Below, piece by piece: positions 34,490-44,546 of a stretch of DNA of 54,973 nt (positions are counted from its first letter, which is position 1; the number at the start of each line of letters is the position of its first letter). The position numbers were made by a program, and so were the translations under genes. The notes under the pieces are model-generated. The model was not told the origin of the DNA and did no database searches. It saw only the letters and a list, made by a program, of their open reading frames with translations. Origin of the DNA: Leptolyngbyaceae cyanobacterium (lineage in GTDB: Bacteria; Cyanobacteriota; Cyanobacteriia; Cyanobacteriales; Aerosakkonemataceae); contig DATNQN010000140.1 of assembly GCA_036703985.1 (NCBI GenBank), positions 1 through 54,973 of the forward strand, written 5' to 3'.

Positions 34490-34712
34490 AGAAATAAATT
34501 AATGTTTGTTATCTTTTACTTTAATATTGCCAAAACTTGTTGCGCGATCGCACTATCTCTTCAATCTTATTTTGCAATAATTGGAATGCGATCGCACTAG
34601 CTTATATTATTACGATCGTATTGTTAGCTGCTATTGCTGTTTGGGAATACTAAGTCAGCCATCGGTGTAAGGAGCCACACCAGTAGAGTTTTAGCAATTA
34701 GGAGAAAAAATT

Positions 34713-35840
34713 ATGCAGCCAGCGATTACAGCAACGTTTATGCTAGCTGATTCAATTGCCAAGGGATTAGCAGATGGAAGCTTTGAACGATTTGGTGGCG
34801 TAATTCGGGAAGCGGCAACAGGACGAATCGTTACTTTTTTGCGGGAGACTGGATCGACAATTGCTTCTGTACCACAGCAATTGCAGATGGTTCAAGGTGC
34901 TTTGATGCTCACTTCTGCTGCTAGCGTACTCAGTCTGGGTGTATCCGTGATGGGTTTTGCGTTAGTAATGAAGCGCATCAATGAACTAGAAGAACGCCTA
35001 AAACAGACTGAGGAACTTTTGAAAAAGATCGATCGCAAAATTGACCTTAGCTTCTATGCTAATCTTCGCGCTGCACTGGATTTGGCAGTTAGTGCATTTA
35101 CGGCGAGCAAAGGAGAAACCCGCAGAAGTATGGCAATTCAAGCTATCAATCGGTTTCTGGAAGCTGAACATATTTACACTGGCTACACCGATACTGAACT
35201 CGAGCAAAAAAGCCAAATTGCTGATGAGTATCTGCTGACCTTATCTTTAGCCTACCTTACTGAAGCACGTTGCTATCTAGAGTTAGAAGAACATGAGATA
35301 GCACTTAGTCGTTTTCAAGAAGGAGCAAAGGTTGTCCGTTCCCGTATTCAGAAATATGTTGACCTTCTACTTACTACTAACCCAGCAGCATATTTACAGC
35401 CTCAGTACAAAGGTCAAATTGATTTGCGTAGACTCACCCGAATCCACCAATGGACTAATCCGGCTCTGGATGAAAACGAGGTTTTTGAGCTTTACCGTGA
35501 GAATTTCGTTAAATTTGTGAAAAACCCCAATAAATGGGTAGACTCTCTTCCACCTGCAATCTTAGCTCGTGTTGAGGTTCCTTGGGGTTTCTTTGGCCCA
35601 AACCCTGAACATTTGAAGCAAGAAGCTATTAAACGTTTACCCAAAGTGCTGGAAGTAGTCGAATCGATGATTGAAACCAATCGCCGCTTTGAAGCATATC
35701 AAGCAGAAATACAAGCTATCAGCCAACTAGGAATTAGCTTTCATGACTGGCTGAAATTAGCTCCCTCAGAAACTCAACCTGATGAAGCAGAATTAATGTA
35801 CATTATCCCATCTAAACCGCTAGAGTTAGCAATTTCCTAA
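34713..35840 (+). CDS. membrane/coiled-coil protein, unknown function
   Basis: A 375-residue protein that I cannot name. Residues about 65-90 are hydrophobic (ALMLTSAASVLSLGVSVMGFALVM) followed at once by a charged coiled coil (KRINELEERLKQTEELLKKIDRK). A long helical C-terminal part with TPR-like ALDLAVSAFTAS and ARCYLELEEHEIALSRFQEGAK motifs follows. An N-terminal helical region precedes the membrane segment. The layout of a hairpin plus coiled coil recalls membrane-active effectors, but this is only shape. AGGAG lies before the ATG. No partner gene is close by. Confidence 0.6.
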   Translation: MQPAITATFMLADSIAKGLADGSFERFGGVIREAATGRIVTFLRETGSTIASVPQQLQMVQGALMLTSAASVLSLGVSVMGFALVMKRINELEERLKQTEELLKKIDRKIDLSFYANLRAALDLAVSAFTASKGETRRSMAIQAINRFLEAEHIYTGYTDTELEQKSQIADEYLLTLSLAYLTEARCYLELEEHEIALSRFQEGAKVVRSRIQKYVDLLLTTNPAAYLQPQYKGQIDLRRLTRIHQWTNPALDENEVFELYRENFVKFVKNPNKWVDSLPPAILARVEVPWGFFGPNPEHLKQEAIKRLPKVLEVVESMIETNRRFEAYQAEIQAISQLGISFHDWLKLAPSETQPDEAELMYIIPSKPLELAIS

Positions 35841-35859
35841 TTAATAAATTTGCGATCGC

Positions 35860-35907
35860 TCTCTTCCTCTCTTCTCTGTGTTCTCTGCGCCTCTGTGGTT
35901 CGTAAAA
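35860..35907. repeat. CTCTGTG-type intergenic repeat
   Basis: TCTTCCTCTCTTCTCTGTGTTCTCTGCGCCTCTGTGGTT-like sequence is a frequently seen cyanobacterial intergenic repeat. It lies between two convergent genes and holds no gene of its own. Confidence 0.6.
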
Positions 35908-35969
35908 AAAGAGCGATCGCAAAAACAATCACTCCTAAAAATAATTTTATTGCAAAGCCAAAACCCTCA

Positions 35970-36200
35970 TTACTCCCACTCATTCTTGTAAGAACGACCA
36001 CCCATATAAAGCGCAGTTGCCAAAGCAATTCCAGGCAAAGTAACTACCATTGACCAAGGAGACTGCCACCAGTTTATTTTCTGGTATTTTTGTTTATAAT
36101 ATCGACAAGCTTGGGCGGAATCGGCGGAACTCAACAAAATGCCACTTGCGATCGCAGCACTCGATACAATAGCAGCCAAAGACAATTTAGCTTTGTTCAT
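35970..36200 (-). CDS. small membrane or secreted protein, unknown
   Basis: A 76-residue protein. The N-terminus has a hydrophobic core (LAAIVSSAAIASGILLSS) that could be a signal peptide, a cysteine-bearing QACRYYKQKYQKINWW segment, then a second hydrophobic stretch (MVVTLPGIALATALYMGG). I see no family. The start at 36200 is preferred since GGGAGA lies about eight bases before; a GTG five codons upstream lacks such a site. It is on the chlN strand but downstream of the chlN terminator, so it is likely separately transcribed. Confidence 0.6.
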   Translation of the reverse strand: MNKAKLSLAAIVSSAAIASGILLSSADSAQACRYYKQKYQKINWWQSPWSMVVTLPGIALATALYMGGRSYKNEWE

Positions 36201-36293
36201 TCTGTGATCTCCCACTAGGTATAAGTTCAGATAATCCCATTTAGTTCAACAGAATTGTCATCCATTCTAATCTTCATTTCTGGAACTCGCTGC

Positions 36294-36321
36294 AAAAAAA
36301 AGGGCGATCGCAAAATCGCCC
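36294..36321 (-). terminator. Rho-independent terminator of chlN
   Basis: On the reverse strand, GGGCGAT-(6 nt)-ATCGCCC (36302-36321) is followed by eight T residues (36294-36301). It lies 37 bp after the chlN stop codon. Stem, loop and T-run fit an intrinsic terminator well. Confidence 0.85.
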
Positions 36322-36357
36322 AATCACGCATCTATTCGGAGCTAACAGGGGAAAACT

Positions 36358-37764
<1,407 letters not shown>

Positions 37765-37889
37765 CTAAATCCTCTCTCGTGATATTTCTATAAAGCTGAA
37801 AATTAATAAAGAACCTCTAGAACGGGTGTGAATACCCGCCTTCATCGAAGAATGCTGTCATTTAATTGCATGAAAACCGGGCAGAAAAA

Positions 37890-37953
37890 AGTTTGTAGTA
37901 ATGACTAAAGTCCTGATTGGGAAAAAGGAGGAAAAAAGCCCTCACTACAAACT
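37890..37953. repeat. 10-bp inverted repeat in the chlN leader
   Basis: AGTTTGTAGT at 37890-37899 and its exact complement ACTACAAACT at 37944-37953 are separated by 44 bases, in the gap before chlN. It could be an RNA hairpin in the chlN leader or a protein-binding site. Function is unknown. Confidence 0.55.
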
Positions 37954-37985
37954 AAGACTAATTGCAGGAATACTAATCCCGTTGC

Positions 37986-38927
37986 CTATTTCCACTCATC
38001 CTCTTCTTCTTCCTTCTTTTCAGGTGAATCGGTAAAAGGATCGAAGTTGATATCGCCAAAGGAACCCAAATCGTCATCAGAGTCTAAAGTTAAGTCGCCC
38101 AAATCTGCGATCGAATCATCATCGTCGCTCGACTCTTCGGTAATTCCCTCACCCCAACTATCTTCAATTCCTAAAGCACCGAAATCGTCTTCCGACTCTT
38201 CACTCAACGCCTCAGATGAAGTATCGCCAAATTCATCCAAACCTATACCAACGAAGTCATCTGCTTCTTCTTCGCTAGATTCCTCAGTAGTAGTGCCGAA
38301 ATCATCAGCAGTATCGCCAAAATCATCCAGCGCCACATCATCATCAATTAAGCTAACAATCTCCTCTTCTTCCTCAATAATTAAGCCAACAATCTCTTCC
38401 TCTTCCAGGCTAGATTCTTCAATCAGTGCTCCACCAAAATCCTCCAGCGCATCATCATCGTCTAAATCAACCTCAACTACTGTAGTTGAGGAAGTAACGA
38501 CGGTAGAAGAAGTCACAATACCTATTGGTTCTGAACTAGTGTCATCGTCAAATCCATCCGAGTCATCGAAAGTATCTGCCACTGGTAAAGTAGCAGGAGG
38601 TGCTTCCTTCAAAATTGATGCGGCTGGTGGTGCTTGTCCTGGCTTACGATTTCCCAAAGCAATATCTGGGTCGAAATCTAATTCCAAAACCTGAATCAAG
38701 GCATCTGCGCTGGGATTGAGCCTAGCAAATGGCAACATCAACTGGGCTAACTTCGGCTCCAGGGCGTTCAGTATTCCCAGGATGAGGTAAGAAGGTGGGC
38801 GACGACCCCCATCAGGAGTATCGACCGCTTCCAGTTCCATTTGCAGGTTTAACCACGAATGATTGACTTGGTAATATTGCAACCACTTTTGTTTTAGAGC
38901 AGATGTAAAGTCATCAAAAAAAGCCAC
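37986..38927 (-). CDS. DUF5331 acidic protein between chlL and chlN
   Basis: A 313-residue protein. The first about 95 residues (FFDDFTSALKQKWLQYYQVN, then LILGILNALEPKLAQLMLPF) are a folded DUF5331 domain; the rest is a very acidic low-complexity tail rich in D, E, S with repeats like DDFG and SSEEE. Proteins of this type sit between chlL and chlN in cyanobacteria; function is unknown. The start is GTG at 38927 with GGGAGAG just upstream. The reverse complement of the tail gives a long serine-rich frame that is only a composition effect. Gene spacing to chlL is 34 bp. Confidence 0.8.
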   Translation of the reverse strand: MAFFDDFTSALKQKWLQYYQVNHSWLNLQMELEAVDTPDGGRRPPSYLILGILNALEPKLAQLMLPFARLNPSADALIQVLELDFDPDIALGNRKPGQAPPAASILKEAPPATLPVADTFDDSDGFDDDTSSEPIGIVTSSTVVTSSTTVVEVDLDDDDALEDFGGALIEESSLEEEEIVGLIIEEEEEIVSLIDDDVALDDFGDTADDFGTTTEESSEEEADDFVGIGLDEFGDTSSEALSEESEDDFGALGIEDSWGEGITEESSDDDDSIADLGDLTLDSDDDLGSFGDINFDPFTDSPEKKEEEEDEWK

Positions 38928-38961
38928 AGCTTCTCTCCCTCATCCTGAAAACTAGACTTAA

Positions 38962-39828
38962 TTAAACCATCATCAAGTCTAGTTCTTCTTCCTCTCTCTT
39001 GGCTGTTGGTTTTGTTGGATTTAAATAAAAATCTGACAACAAAGAGAACAACTCCCGGTCTGGAGAGTCATTAGGAACCACACCTTCCGGACGGGCCAGA
39101 ATTTGATCGGCGATGTTCAGGTAGTAATCGCAGACGTAATTTAGGGAGGGGTCACTCTCTGCCATTTCAAACAAAGTTTTACCCTTGACGCGAGAAACCC
39201 GAATATCTTCAATTAAAGGCAGCACTTCCAGCACTGGCATGGGTACTGATTCAACATACTTTTCTATTAAGTCCCGCTTGGAAGTGCGATTGCCAATTAA
39301 ACCAGCCAAACGCAACGGGTGGGTGCGAGCTTTTTCTCTGACGGAAGCGGCAATTCGGTTAGCAGCAAATAAAGCATCAAATCCATTATCAGTAACGATT
39401 AAGCAGTAGTCGGCATAGTTGAGGGGAGCCGCAAAACCACCACACACCACGTCACCGAGAACGTCAAACAGGATCACGTCGTATTCATCAAAGGCGTTGA
39501 GTTCTTTGAGCAGTTTGACGGTTTCTCCCACTACGTAGCCACCGCAACCTGCACCGGCTGGTGGGCCACCTGCTTCTACGCAGTCAACTCCGCCATAACC
39601 TTTGTAAATTACATCTTCCGGCCATACATCTTCGTAGTGATAGTCCTTTGATTGCAAGGTATCGATAATGGTGGGAATTAAAAAGCCAGTGAGCGTAAAC
39701 GTGCTGTCGTGTTTGGGATCGCACCCAATTTGCAGGACTTTTTTGCCGCGTCGGGCTAGGGCAACCGAAATATTACAGCTGGTCGTGGATTTACCGATTC
39801 CGCCTTTTCCGTATACTGCCAGTTTCAC
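38962..39828 (-). CDS. chlL: light-independent protochlorophyllide reductase ATP-binding subunit L
   Basis: NifH-like ATPase of 288 residues. P-loop GKGGIGKST at residues 7-15, switch I CDPKHDST near 35, the cluster cysteine in GAGCGGY near 94, and [13 protein letters not shown] with the second cysteine near 128. As a homodimer it carries a shared iron-sulfur cluster and passes electrons to ChlN-ChlB in ATP-dependent steps. The start is GTG at 39828, with AAGGAG eleven bases upstream. It is the first gene of chlL-DUF5331-chlN on the reverse strand. Confidence 0.97.
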   Translation of the reverse strand: MKLAVYGKGGIGKSTTSCNISVALARRGKKVLQIGCDPKHDSTFTLTGFLIPTIIDTLQSKDYHYEDVWPEDVIYKGYGGVDCVEAGGPPAGAGCGGYVVGETVKLLKELNAFDEYDVILFDVLGDVVCGGFAAPLNYADYCLIVTDNGFDALFAANRIAASVREKARTHPLRLAGLIGNRTSKRDLIEKYVESVPMPVLEVLPLIEDIRVSRVKGKTLFEMAESDPSLNYVCDYYLNIADQILARPEGVVPNDSPDRELFSLLSDFYLNPTKPTAKREEEELDLMMV

Positions 39829-40358
39829 GCTCGTTTTCTCCTTAGTGGTTGCTTACTAAACTCGCTTGATTCTTTTTATCGCTTTCTCTTTGTTTGCATT
39901 ATTGTCTAACTTCCCAGGAAAAGAAAGGGCTTCTAAATTAGGATCGGGGTTTAAAAAAAAGTATTAGAGCTTAAATAATCATAAAATTGCTTTAATTAGG
40001 TTAATTAACTTCACAGATGTTTAAATAGGTTATTAAATTGTTTTTTGTCTTTTTTTTTATAAAATAGGTACAAAATGCAAAAAGAATTGGAAATTAATCT
40101 TAAAGCTCTAAACTGGAGGTAGTTTTTTGGGGCCGATCGCGTAAAGCACCCTGAAACTGACCATGAAATCAATACCAATTCACTTACTTTGCCAGCACAA
40201 GGATTTCCTTCTACCCTTGTCCCTTCCCTCCTGAGCCTTGCACCCTGCAACTTGCGATCGGCTTTCACACCTTTGGCCACACAATTCAGATGTTTCGTAA
40301 AAAATTATTAACTTTTTCCCATTCACTTGAACTATTGCGTTTCGCTTCCCTTTTCTCC
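39829..40358. other. 530-bp noncoding gap upstream of chlL
   Basis: It carries the chlL promoter and the 3' end side of the WD40 kinase gene. AT-rich between 39930 and 40110, then a segment from 40140 to 40270 resembling a dispersed intergenic sequence. A reading frame at 40011-40280 on the reverse strand shows no coding character. No RNA gene or clear operator seen. Confidence 0.5.
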
Positions 40359-42287
40359 TCAATCACACCGCCAGACTTTCACCGTCATATCATCGCTGGC
40401 GCTGGCTATTGTTTTACCTTGATAGCCAAAAGCAACACAGCGAACTTGTCCTGAGTGTCCGCTAAGAGTACGAACCAGTTGACCGCTAGCTACGTGCCAA
40501 ATTTTAATCGTGTTATCGTTACTGTCGCTGGCGATCGTTTGTCCATCGGGGCTATAGGCAATTGACCAAGTAGAACCAGAGTTTACTGTGAGGGTGCGAA
40601 CCAATAGACCGCTAGCCAGATGCCAAATTTTAATGGTATTGTCGCCGCTATTGCTTGCGATCGTCTGACTGTCGGGGCTAACGGCGATCGACCAAACCGA
40701 TCCAGAATGTCCGGTTAAAGTGTAAAGCAGCTTTCCAGTGGCAACTTGCCAAATTTTGATCGTATTATCCCAACTACCACTAGCCAAAAATTGTCCGTCG
40801 CGGCTAAATGCAACTGACTCCACAAAATCGGAATGTCCGGTTAATACTTCTACCAACTTACCCGTACCGAGTTGCCATAGCTTGATCGTGCCATCACCGC
40901 TACCGCTAGCCAAAAGTTGACCGTCGGGACTGAAAGCCACGGAAAAAACGGTTACGGAATGTCCTGTAAAACTATAGATGAGTTTGCCACTATCGATTTG
41001 CCAAATTTTGATTGTTTTGTCCGCGCTTCCAGTCGCCAGAACTTTACCATCCGGACTAAATGCCATTGCAGTCACGGTATCCGAATGATCGGTGAGCTTA
41101 TGAACTAGCTTGCCACTGGGGTAATGCCAAACATTAATGCTGGAGTCAGCACTCCCGCTAGCTAACAGGTTACGATAGCGACCAAATACCACACAAGTAA
41201 CTGTATCAGTGTGTCTGTTGAGGGTATGAACGCATCGCCAACCGACGATTTTTTGTTGTGGTTGTTGCGTTTGTTGTGGTTGTTGTGGTTGTTGTGGTTG
41301 CTGCGTTTGTTGTGTTTGTTGTGTTTGCTTTGCTTGTTGTAGTTGAGCTTGAGTTTTTCCGGCAGCGGAGATCCGGGTAACGCGCTTGCTAGCTGAGTCG
41401 TAAAAATCTTTCAGGAGTTCTGTTGCTGACTGATAGCGATCGTTTACCGCATCTTTGAGCATTTTGTCTAAGACTTGGCTCAATTCGTCGCTGACATCTT
41501 TACCAATGTTCCTCAAATATTCTCGCCATACCCAGCGTCCTTCTAGAGGATCGTAAAGTTCTTCGATCTGCGCTTGGGTGAGCATTTGGATGCAGACAAC
41601 GCCTAAACTATATAAATCGCTGGCTGGGTACGCTTTACCAGTCCGTACTTGTTCTATAGCTAAATACGGTTCTGTAGTGCGAGAACCGATTTTCAGTAAC
41701 TTGGTTTCGCTGAGTTGCTTAGAAATGCCCAAATTCATCAGCATGAATTTGCGATCGCTACTTTTGCGGATGATATTAGTAGGCTTGATTTGGCGGTGAA
41801 TAATTTGCCGCTTGTGAAGCAACTGCAACACCGGCAACAAATCGTACAAGAATTCTCGCAGTTGATGCTCGTTAAATTCCCCTTGCGCTTGTAACTCTTG
41901 CCATAAGTTCTGCCCTTCAATATAGGGCTGGATTAAGTATAAGCGCTTATCTTCCACAAAATAATCCAATACAGCAGGTATTTCCGGACATTGCTCTCCT
42001 ACTTCTACCAGTAGTTTTGCTTCTTGTTCAAACAACTGGATCGTTTTCGCCATCGCCTCCGAATTACCTTGAATTTGAGGCTGAAGAGAAAATTGCTTAA
42101 TGACGCAGTTCGTGTTAGCTTGTCGTGTATCTTCAGCCAAAAAGCTTCGGCTAAAATTTCCTTCACCGATCTGCCTAGTAGCTTGATAGCGTTCTTTTAG
42201 TAACAGTTGGGAGGAGCAGTTTAAACACTCTTGTGTTCCCACGGGGTTGTGGGGGTTTTTGCAATAGGGATTGAGGCAATAGCTCAT
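40359..42287 (-). CDS. WD40-repeat protein with degenerate Ser/Thr kinase domain (pseudokinase)
   Basis: A 642-residue paralogue of the kinase at 28236. It has the zinc ribbon (CLNPYCK, CLNC) at residues 4-24, then a kinase-like domain at about 34-295, a glutamine/proline-rich linker at about 313-346 (repeated TQQ, PQQ) and seven WD40 repeats from about 352 to the end. Lys64 is kept, but the catalytic-loop aspartate is Gln166 (HRQIKPTN) and the DFG aspartate is Asn185 (NLG); the glycine loop is GEGNFSRS. It is therefore probably not an active kinase but a scaffold. The start at 42287 is by homology to MSYCLNP; longer starts lack support. Confidence 0.9.
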   Translation of the reverse strand: MSYCLNPYCKNPHNPVGTQECLNCSSQLLLKERYQATRQIGEGNFSRSFLAEDTRQANTNCVIKQFSLQPQIQGNSEAMAKTIQLFEQEAKLLVEVGEQCPEIPAVLDYFVEDKRLYLIQPYIEGQNLWQELQAQGEFNEHQLREFLYDLLPVLQLLHKRQIIHRQIKPTNIIRKSSDRKFMLMNLGISKQLSETKLLKIGSRTTEPYLAIEQVRTGKAYPASDLYSLGVVCIQMLTQAQIEELYDPLEGRWVWREYLRNIGKDVSDELSQVLDKMLKDAVNDRYQSATELLKDFYDSASKRVTRISAAGKTQAQLQQAKQTQQTQQTQQPQQPQQPQQTQQPQQKIVGWRCVHTLNRHTDTVTCVVFGRYRNLLASGSADSSINVWHYPSGKLVHKLTDHSDTVTAMAFSPDGKVLATGSADKTIKIWQIDSGKLIYSFTGHSVTVFSVAFSPDGQLLASGSGDGTIKLWQLGTGKLVEVLTGHSDFVESVAFSRDGQFLASGSWDNTIKIWQVATGKLLYTLTGHSGSVWSIAVSPDSQTIASNSGDNTIKIWHLASGLLVRTLTVNSGSTWSIAYSPDGQTIASDSNDNTIKIWHVASGQLVRTLSGHSGQVRCVAFGYQGKTIASASDDMTVKVWRCD

Positions 42288-42603
42288 AGCGGGTAAGAAT
42301 TCACCTGGTTGTTGTTTATGGTAATGCTTTCTCAAAAGCTTTAGCTTACCAAGCGATCGGCTACTAAGCATTTAATTTAAATATTTAGCCTCACCGGGAG
42401 ATGGAATGACTATTTTTTAGTTCATCCTTCATCTTTTATCATTTCCTATTCTCCAGTCTTCTAACTGAGTTGCTAGAGCATTTGGTTGACGTGGCGATCG
42501 ACTGATTTGTTGCTCAATAACTTAAACTTGCCATGATATCCATGTTTTGTTATATTGTGGCTTATGCTTAAGAATTATTTAATAATTGCTATAGGGGTCG
42601 CTA
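42288..42603. other. 316-bp divergent gap between pseudokinase and histidine kinase
   Basis: It contains both promoters. Short CTTCATC repeats are at 42422-42436. A 15-bp palindrome (AATTATT-T-AATAATT, 42573-42587) lies 16 bp before the histidine kinase start. No gene seen. Confidence 0.5.
42573..42587. promoter_or_regulatory. 15-bp AT palindrome before histidine kinase gene
   Basis: AATTATT-T-AATAATT is a perfect palindrome with one central base, 16 bp ahead of the ATG at 42604. An operator is possible, but AT-rich palindromes arise easily by chance here. Confidence 0.3.
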
Positions 42604-44397
42604 ATGCGTTATCAACAGCCTGTTCTCCCATCGCTCCTATCAGTGTATTTATCTAAAACGCCAAAATTTTGGCACAAGCTTCCAGGAGTAAGATTTGGAG
42701 GAGTATTTAGAGGTTTAGGTATCAGGCAAAAAATTAGTTACGGATATGCTGTTGCCATTAGCATTGCAGTTTTAGGTACAATTACTGGATTAGTAATCGA
42801 AAAGCAATCTAAAGCTGAAGCGAAAGCAGAATGGTTGCGAGTCCATCAACAAGCTTCGATCGTCAAATATTTGCAAGATGCGGTGCTACAGGCAAAAACT
42901 CATCAACAGCAGCTATTCGTTCTGGTGATGCAGCCTAATAAATATGCTGTTGAATCGGAAGAACTCTTACAACAAATAAGTCATATTAATTTGGATTTAC
43001 ACAGACTATCTAAAGTAGTTGAAGATAAATATTTTTTAGAAAATCAATATAATAAAGAAGCAGATGAAAAAGTCAAAGAACTAATTAAAAAGTATGATAT
43101 TACAGTGCAAATTTATTCCGATCGATTAATGAATTTGCTGCAACCGATATATGATTCGGTTTTATCACCTGACGAAATCAAAGAAATTCAGCAATCGCTG
43201 ATGCGATTAATGACTACTGAACTAGCACGAGATTTTAATAGCTTTTCCAGCGAGTTAGCAGAGTTATCAAGAACATTACACGAGCAACAAGAACAAGAAT
43301 TTATTAAATATCAACAAGCAGAAAATTTAGGTAGTCTAATCCTTCTGATCGGCTTGTTGGTATCGATCGGGATGGCAGTAGCGATGGCAACATACACCAG
43401 TTGGGTAATTGCCCGTCCATTGGTATTTACTACGGCTGTTGCACAAAGAGTGACGGAAACAGGTAATTTTAACCTGGTGGCACCAGTTACCACTAATGAT
43501 GAAGTCGGACAATTAGCGAATTCTCTCAATCAGCTAATTCAAAGAGTTGCACTTTACACAGAAGAAATCAAGCAAACGCAAGCGCAGTTAGTGCAAACTG
43601 AAAAAATGTCAAGTCTCGGGCAGATGGTGGCGGGAATTGCTCATGAAATTAATAATCCAGTGAATTTTATTTCTGGAAACATTCCCTATTTAGAAGGATA
43701 TATGGGAGAGTTGCTTAATTTAGTGAAATTATACCAATTACACTATCCAGAAGCAAGCTCAGAAATTGAAGATAAAATTGATGAGATGGATTTGGATTTT
43801 GTCAGTCAAGACTTGCCAAAAATTCTTAGTTCAATGAAATCGGGGACGGAACGAATTAGAGAGTTGGTTTTATCTCTACGGAATTTTTCTAGATTAGATG
43901 AAGCGGAAATCAAAAAGGTAGATATACACGAAGGAATTGATAATACATTACTAATTTTAAGCAATCGGCTCAGAGGAGCGGTGAATGTCAAAAAGGATTA
44001 TAGTGAATTACCTTTAATAGAATGCTATCCAGCCCAACTTAACCAAGTATTCATGAATATTTTGAATAATGCGATCGATGTTTTGCTTATTTGTAAAGGA
44101 CAGGAAAACAAGCAGATTACCATTAAAACGGAAAACAATTCATCAGATGAAATTTTAGTTAAAATTAGCGATAACGGGAGAGGCATTCCTACAGAAATTC
44201 ATGATAAAATTTTCGATCCGTTTTTCACGACTAAGCCAGTAGGACAAGGTACTGGTTTAGGTTTGTCAATTAGCTATAAAGTAATTGAAAAGCATCAAGG
44301 GAAAATAGAATTTTATTCCGCACCGGGTAAGGGAACCGAATTTACCATCTATTTGCCAGTCAGACAAAAATTTTCGCAAGTCGTTTTGGCGGCATAA
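42604..44397 (+). CDS. membrane sensor histidine kinase
   Basis: A 597-residue kinase. TM1 at about residues 44-65, a helical periplasmic domain (about 66-240) without a named fold, TM2 at about 242-265, HAMP to about 320, HisKA with phospho-acceptor His347 in AGIAHEINNPVNF, an N box (NILNNAID, about 485-492), G1 DNGRGIP at 523-529 and G2 GTGLGLS at 549-555. The phospho-acceptor segment EINNPVNF marks the HPK4-type subgroup. No response regulator gene is adjacent. It is divergent from the WD40 pseudokinase and 150 bp upstream of clpB. Signal and partner are unknown. Confidence 0.9.
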   Translation: MRYQQPVLPSLLSVYLSKTPKFWHKLPGVRFGGVFRGLGIRQKISYGYAVAISIAVLGTITGLVIEKQSKAEAKAEWLRVHQQASIVKYLQDAVLQAKTHQQQLFVLVMQPNKYAVESEELLQQISHINLDLHRLSKVVEDKYFLENQYNKEADEKVKELIKKYDITVQIYSDRLMNLLQPIYDSVLSPDEIKEIQQSLMRLMTTELARDFNSFSSELAELSRTLHEQQEQEFIKYQQAENLGSLILLIGLLVSIGMAVAMATYTSWVIARPLVFTTAVAQRVTETGNFNLVAPVTTNDEVGQLANSLNQLIQRVALYTEEIKQTQAQLVQTEKMSSLGQMVAGIAHEINNPVNFISGNIPYLEGYMGELLNLVKLYQLHYPEASSEIEDKIDEMDLDFVSQDLPKILSSMKSGTERIRELVLSLRNFSRLDEAEIKKVDIHEGIDNTLLILSNRLRGAVNVKKDYSELPLIECYPAQLNQVFMNILNNAIDVLLICKGQENKQITIKTENNSSDEILVKISDNGRGIPTEIHDKIFDPFFTTKPVGQGTGLGLSISYKVIEKHQGKIEFYSAPGKGTEFTIYLPVRQKFSQVVLAA

Positions 44398-44546
44398 CGA
44401 AATTAAATGCTTTTGCGGCTTAAAGCCAGAGGGTAGGAAAATACCCATAAAAGAATACGCAAACACCGATCCTGCGGTTGCTTCCCAGTTTCCTAGAATA
44501 GCTTTAGTTAGATAAAGGTATACATATAGGGAGGGGACAGCGAAAG

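Noticed and set aside
38047-38694. Long serine-rich forward frame opposite the DUF5331 gene
   Set aside because: It is the complement of the Asp/Glu-rich tail; codons of acidic residues read as serine on the other strand. No ribosome-binding site, no family.
40011-40280. 89-codon reverse frame upstream of chlL
   Set aside because: It translates a dispersed intergenic sequence and a T/A-rich tract and shows no coding pattern or ribosome-binding site.
44398-44546. CIRCE-type heat-shock operator ahead of clpB
   Set aside because: No TTAGCACTC inverted repeat is present.
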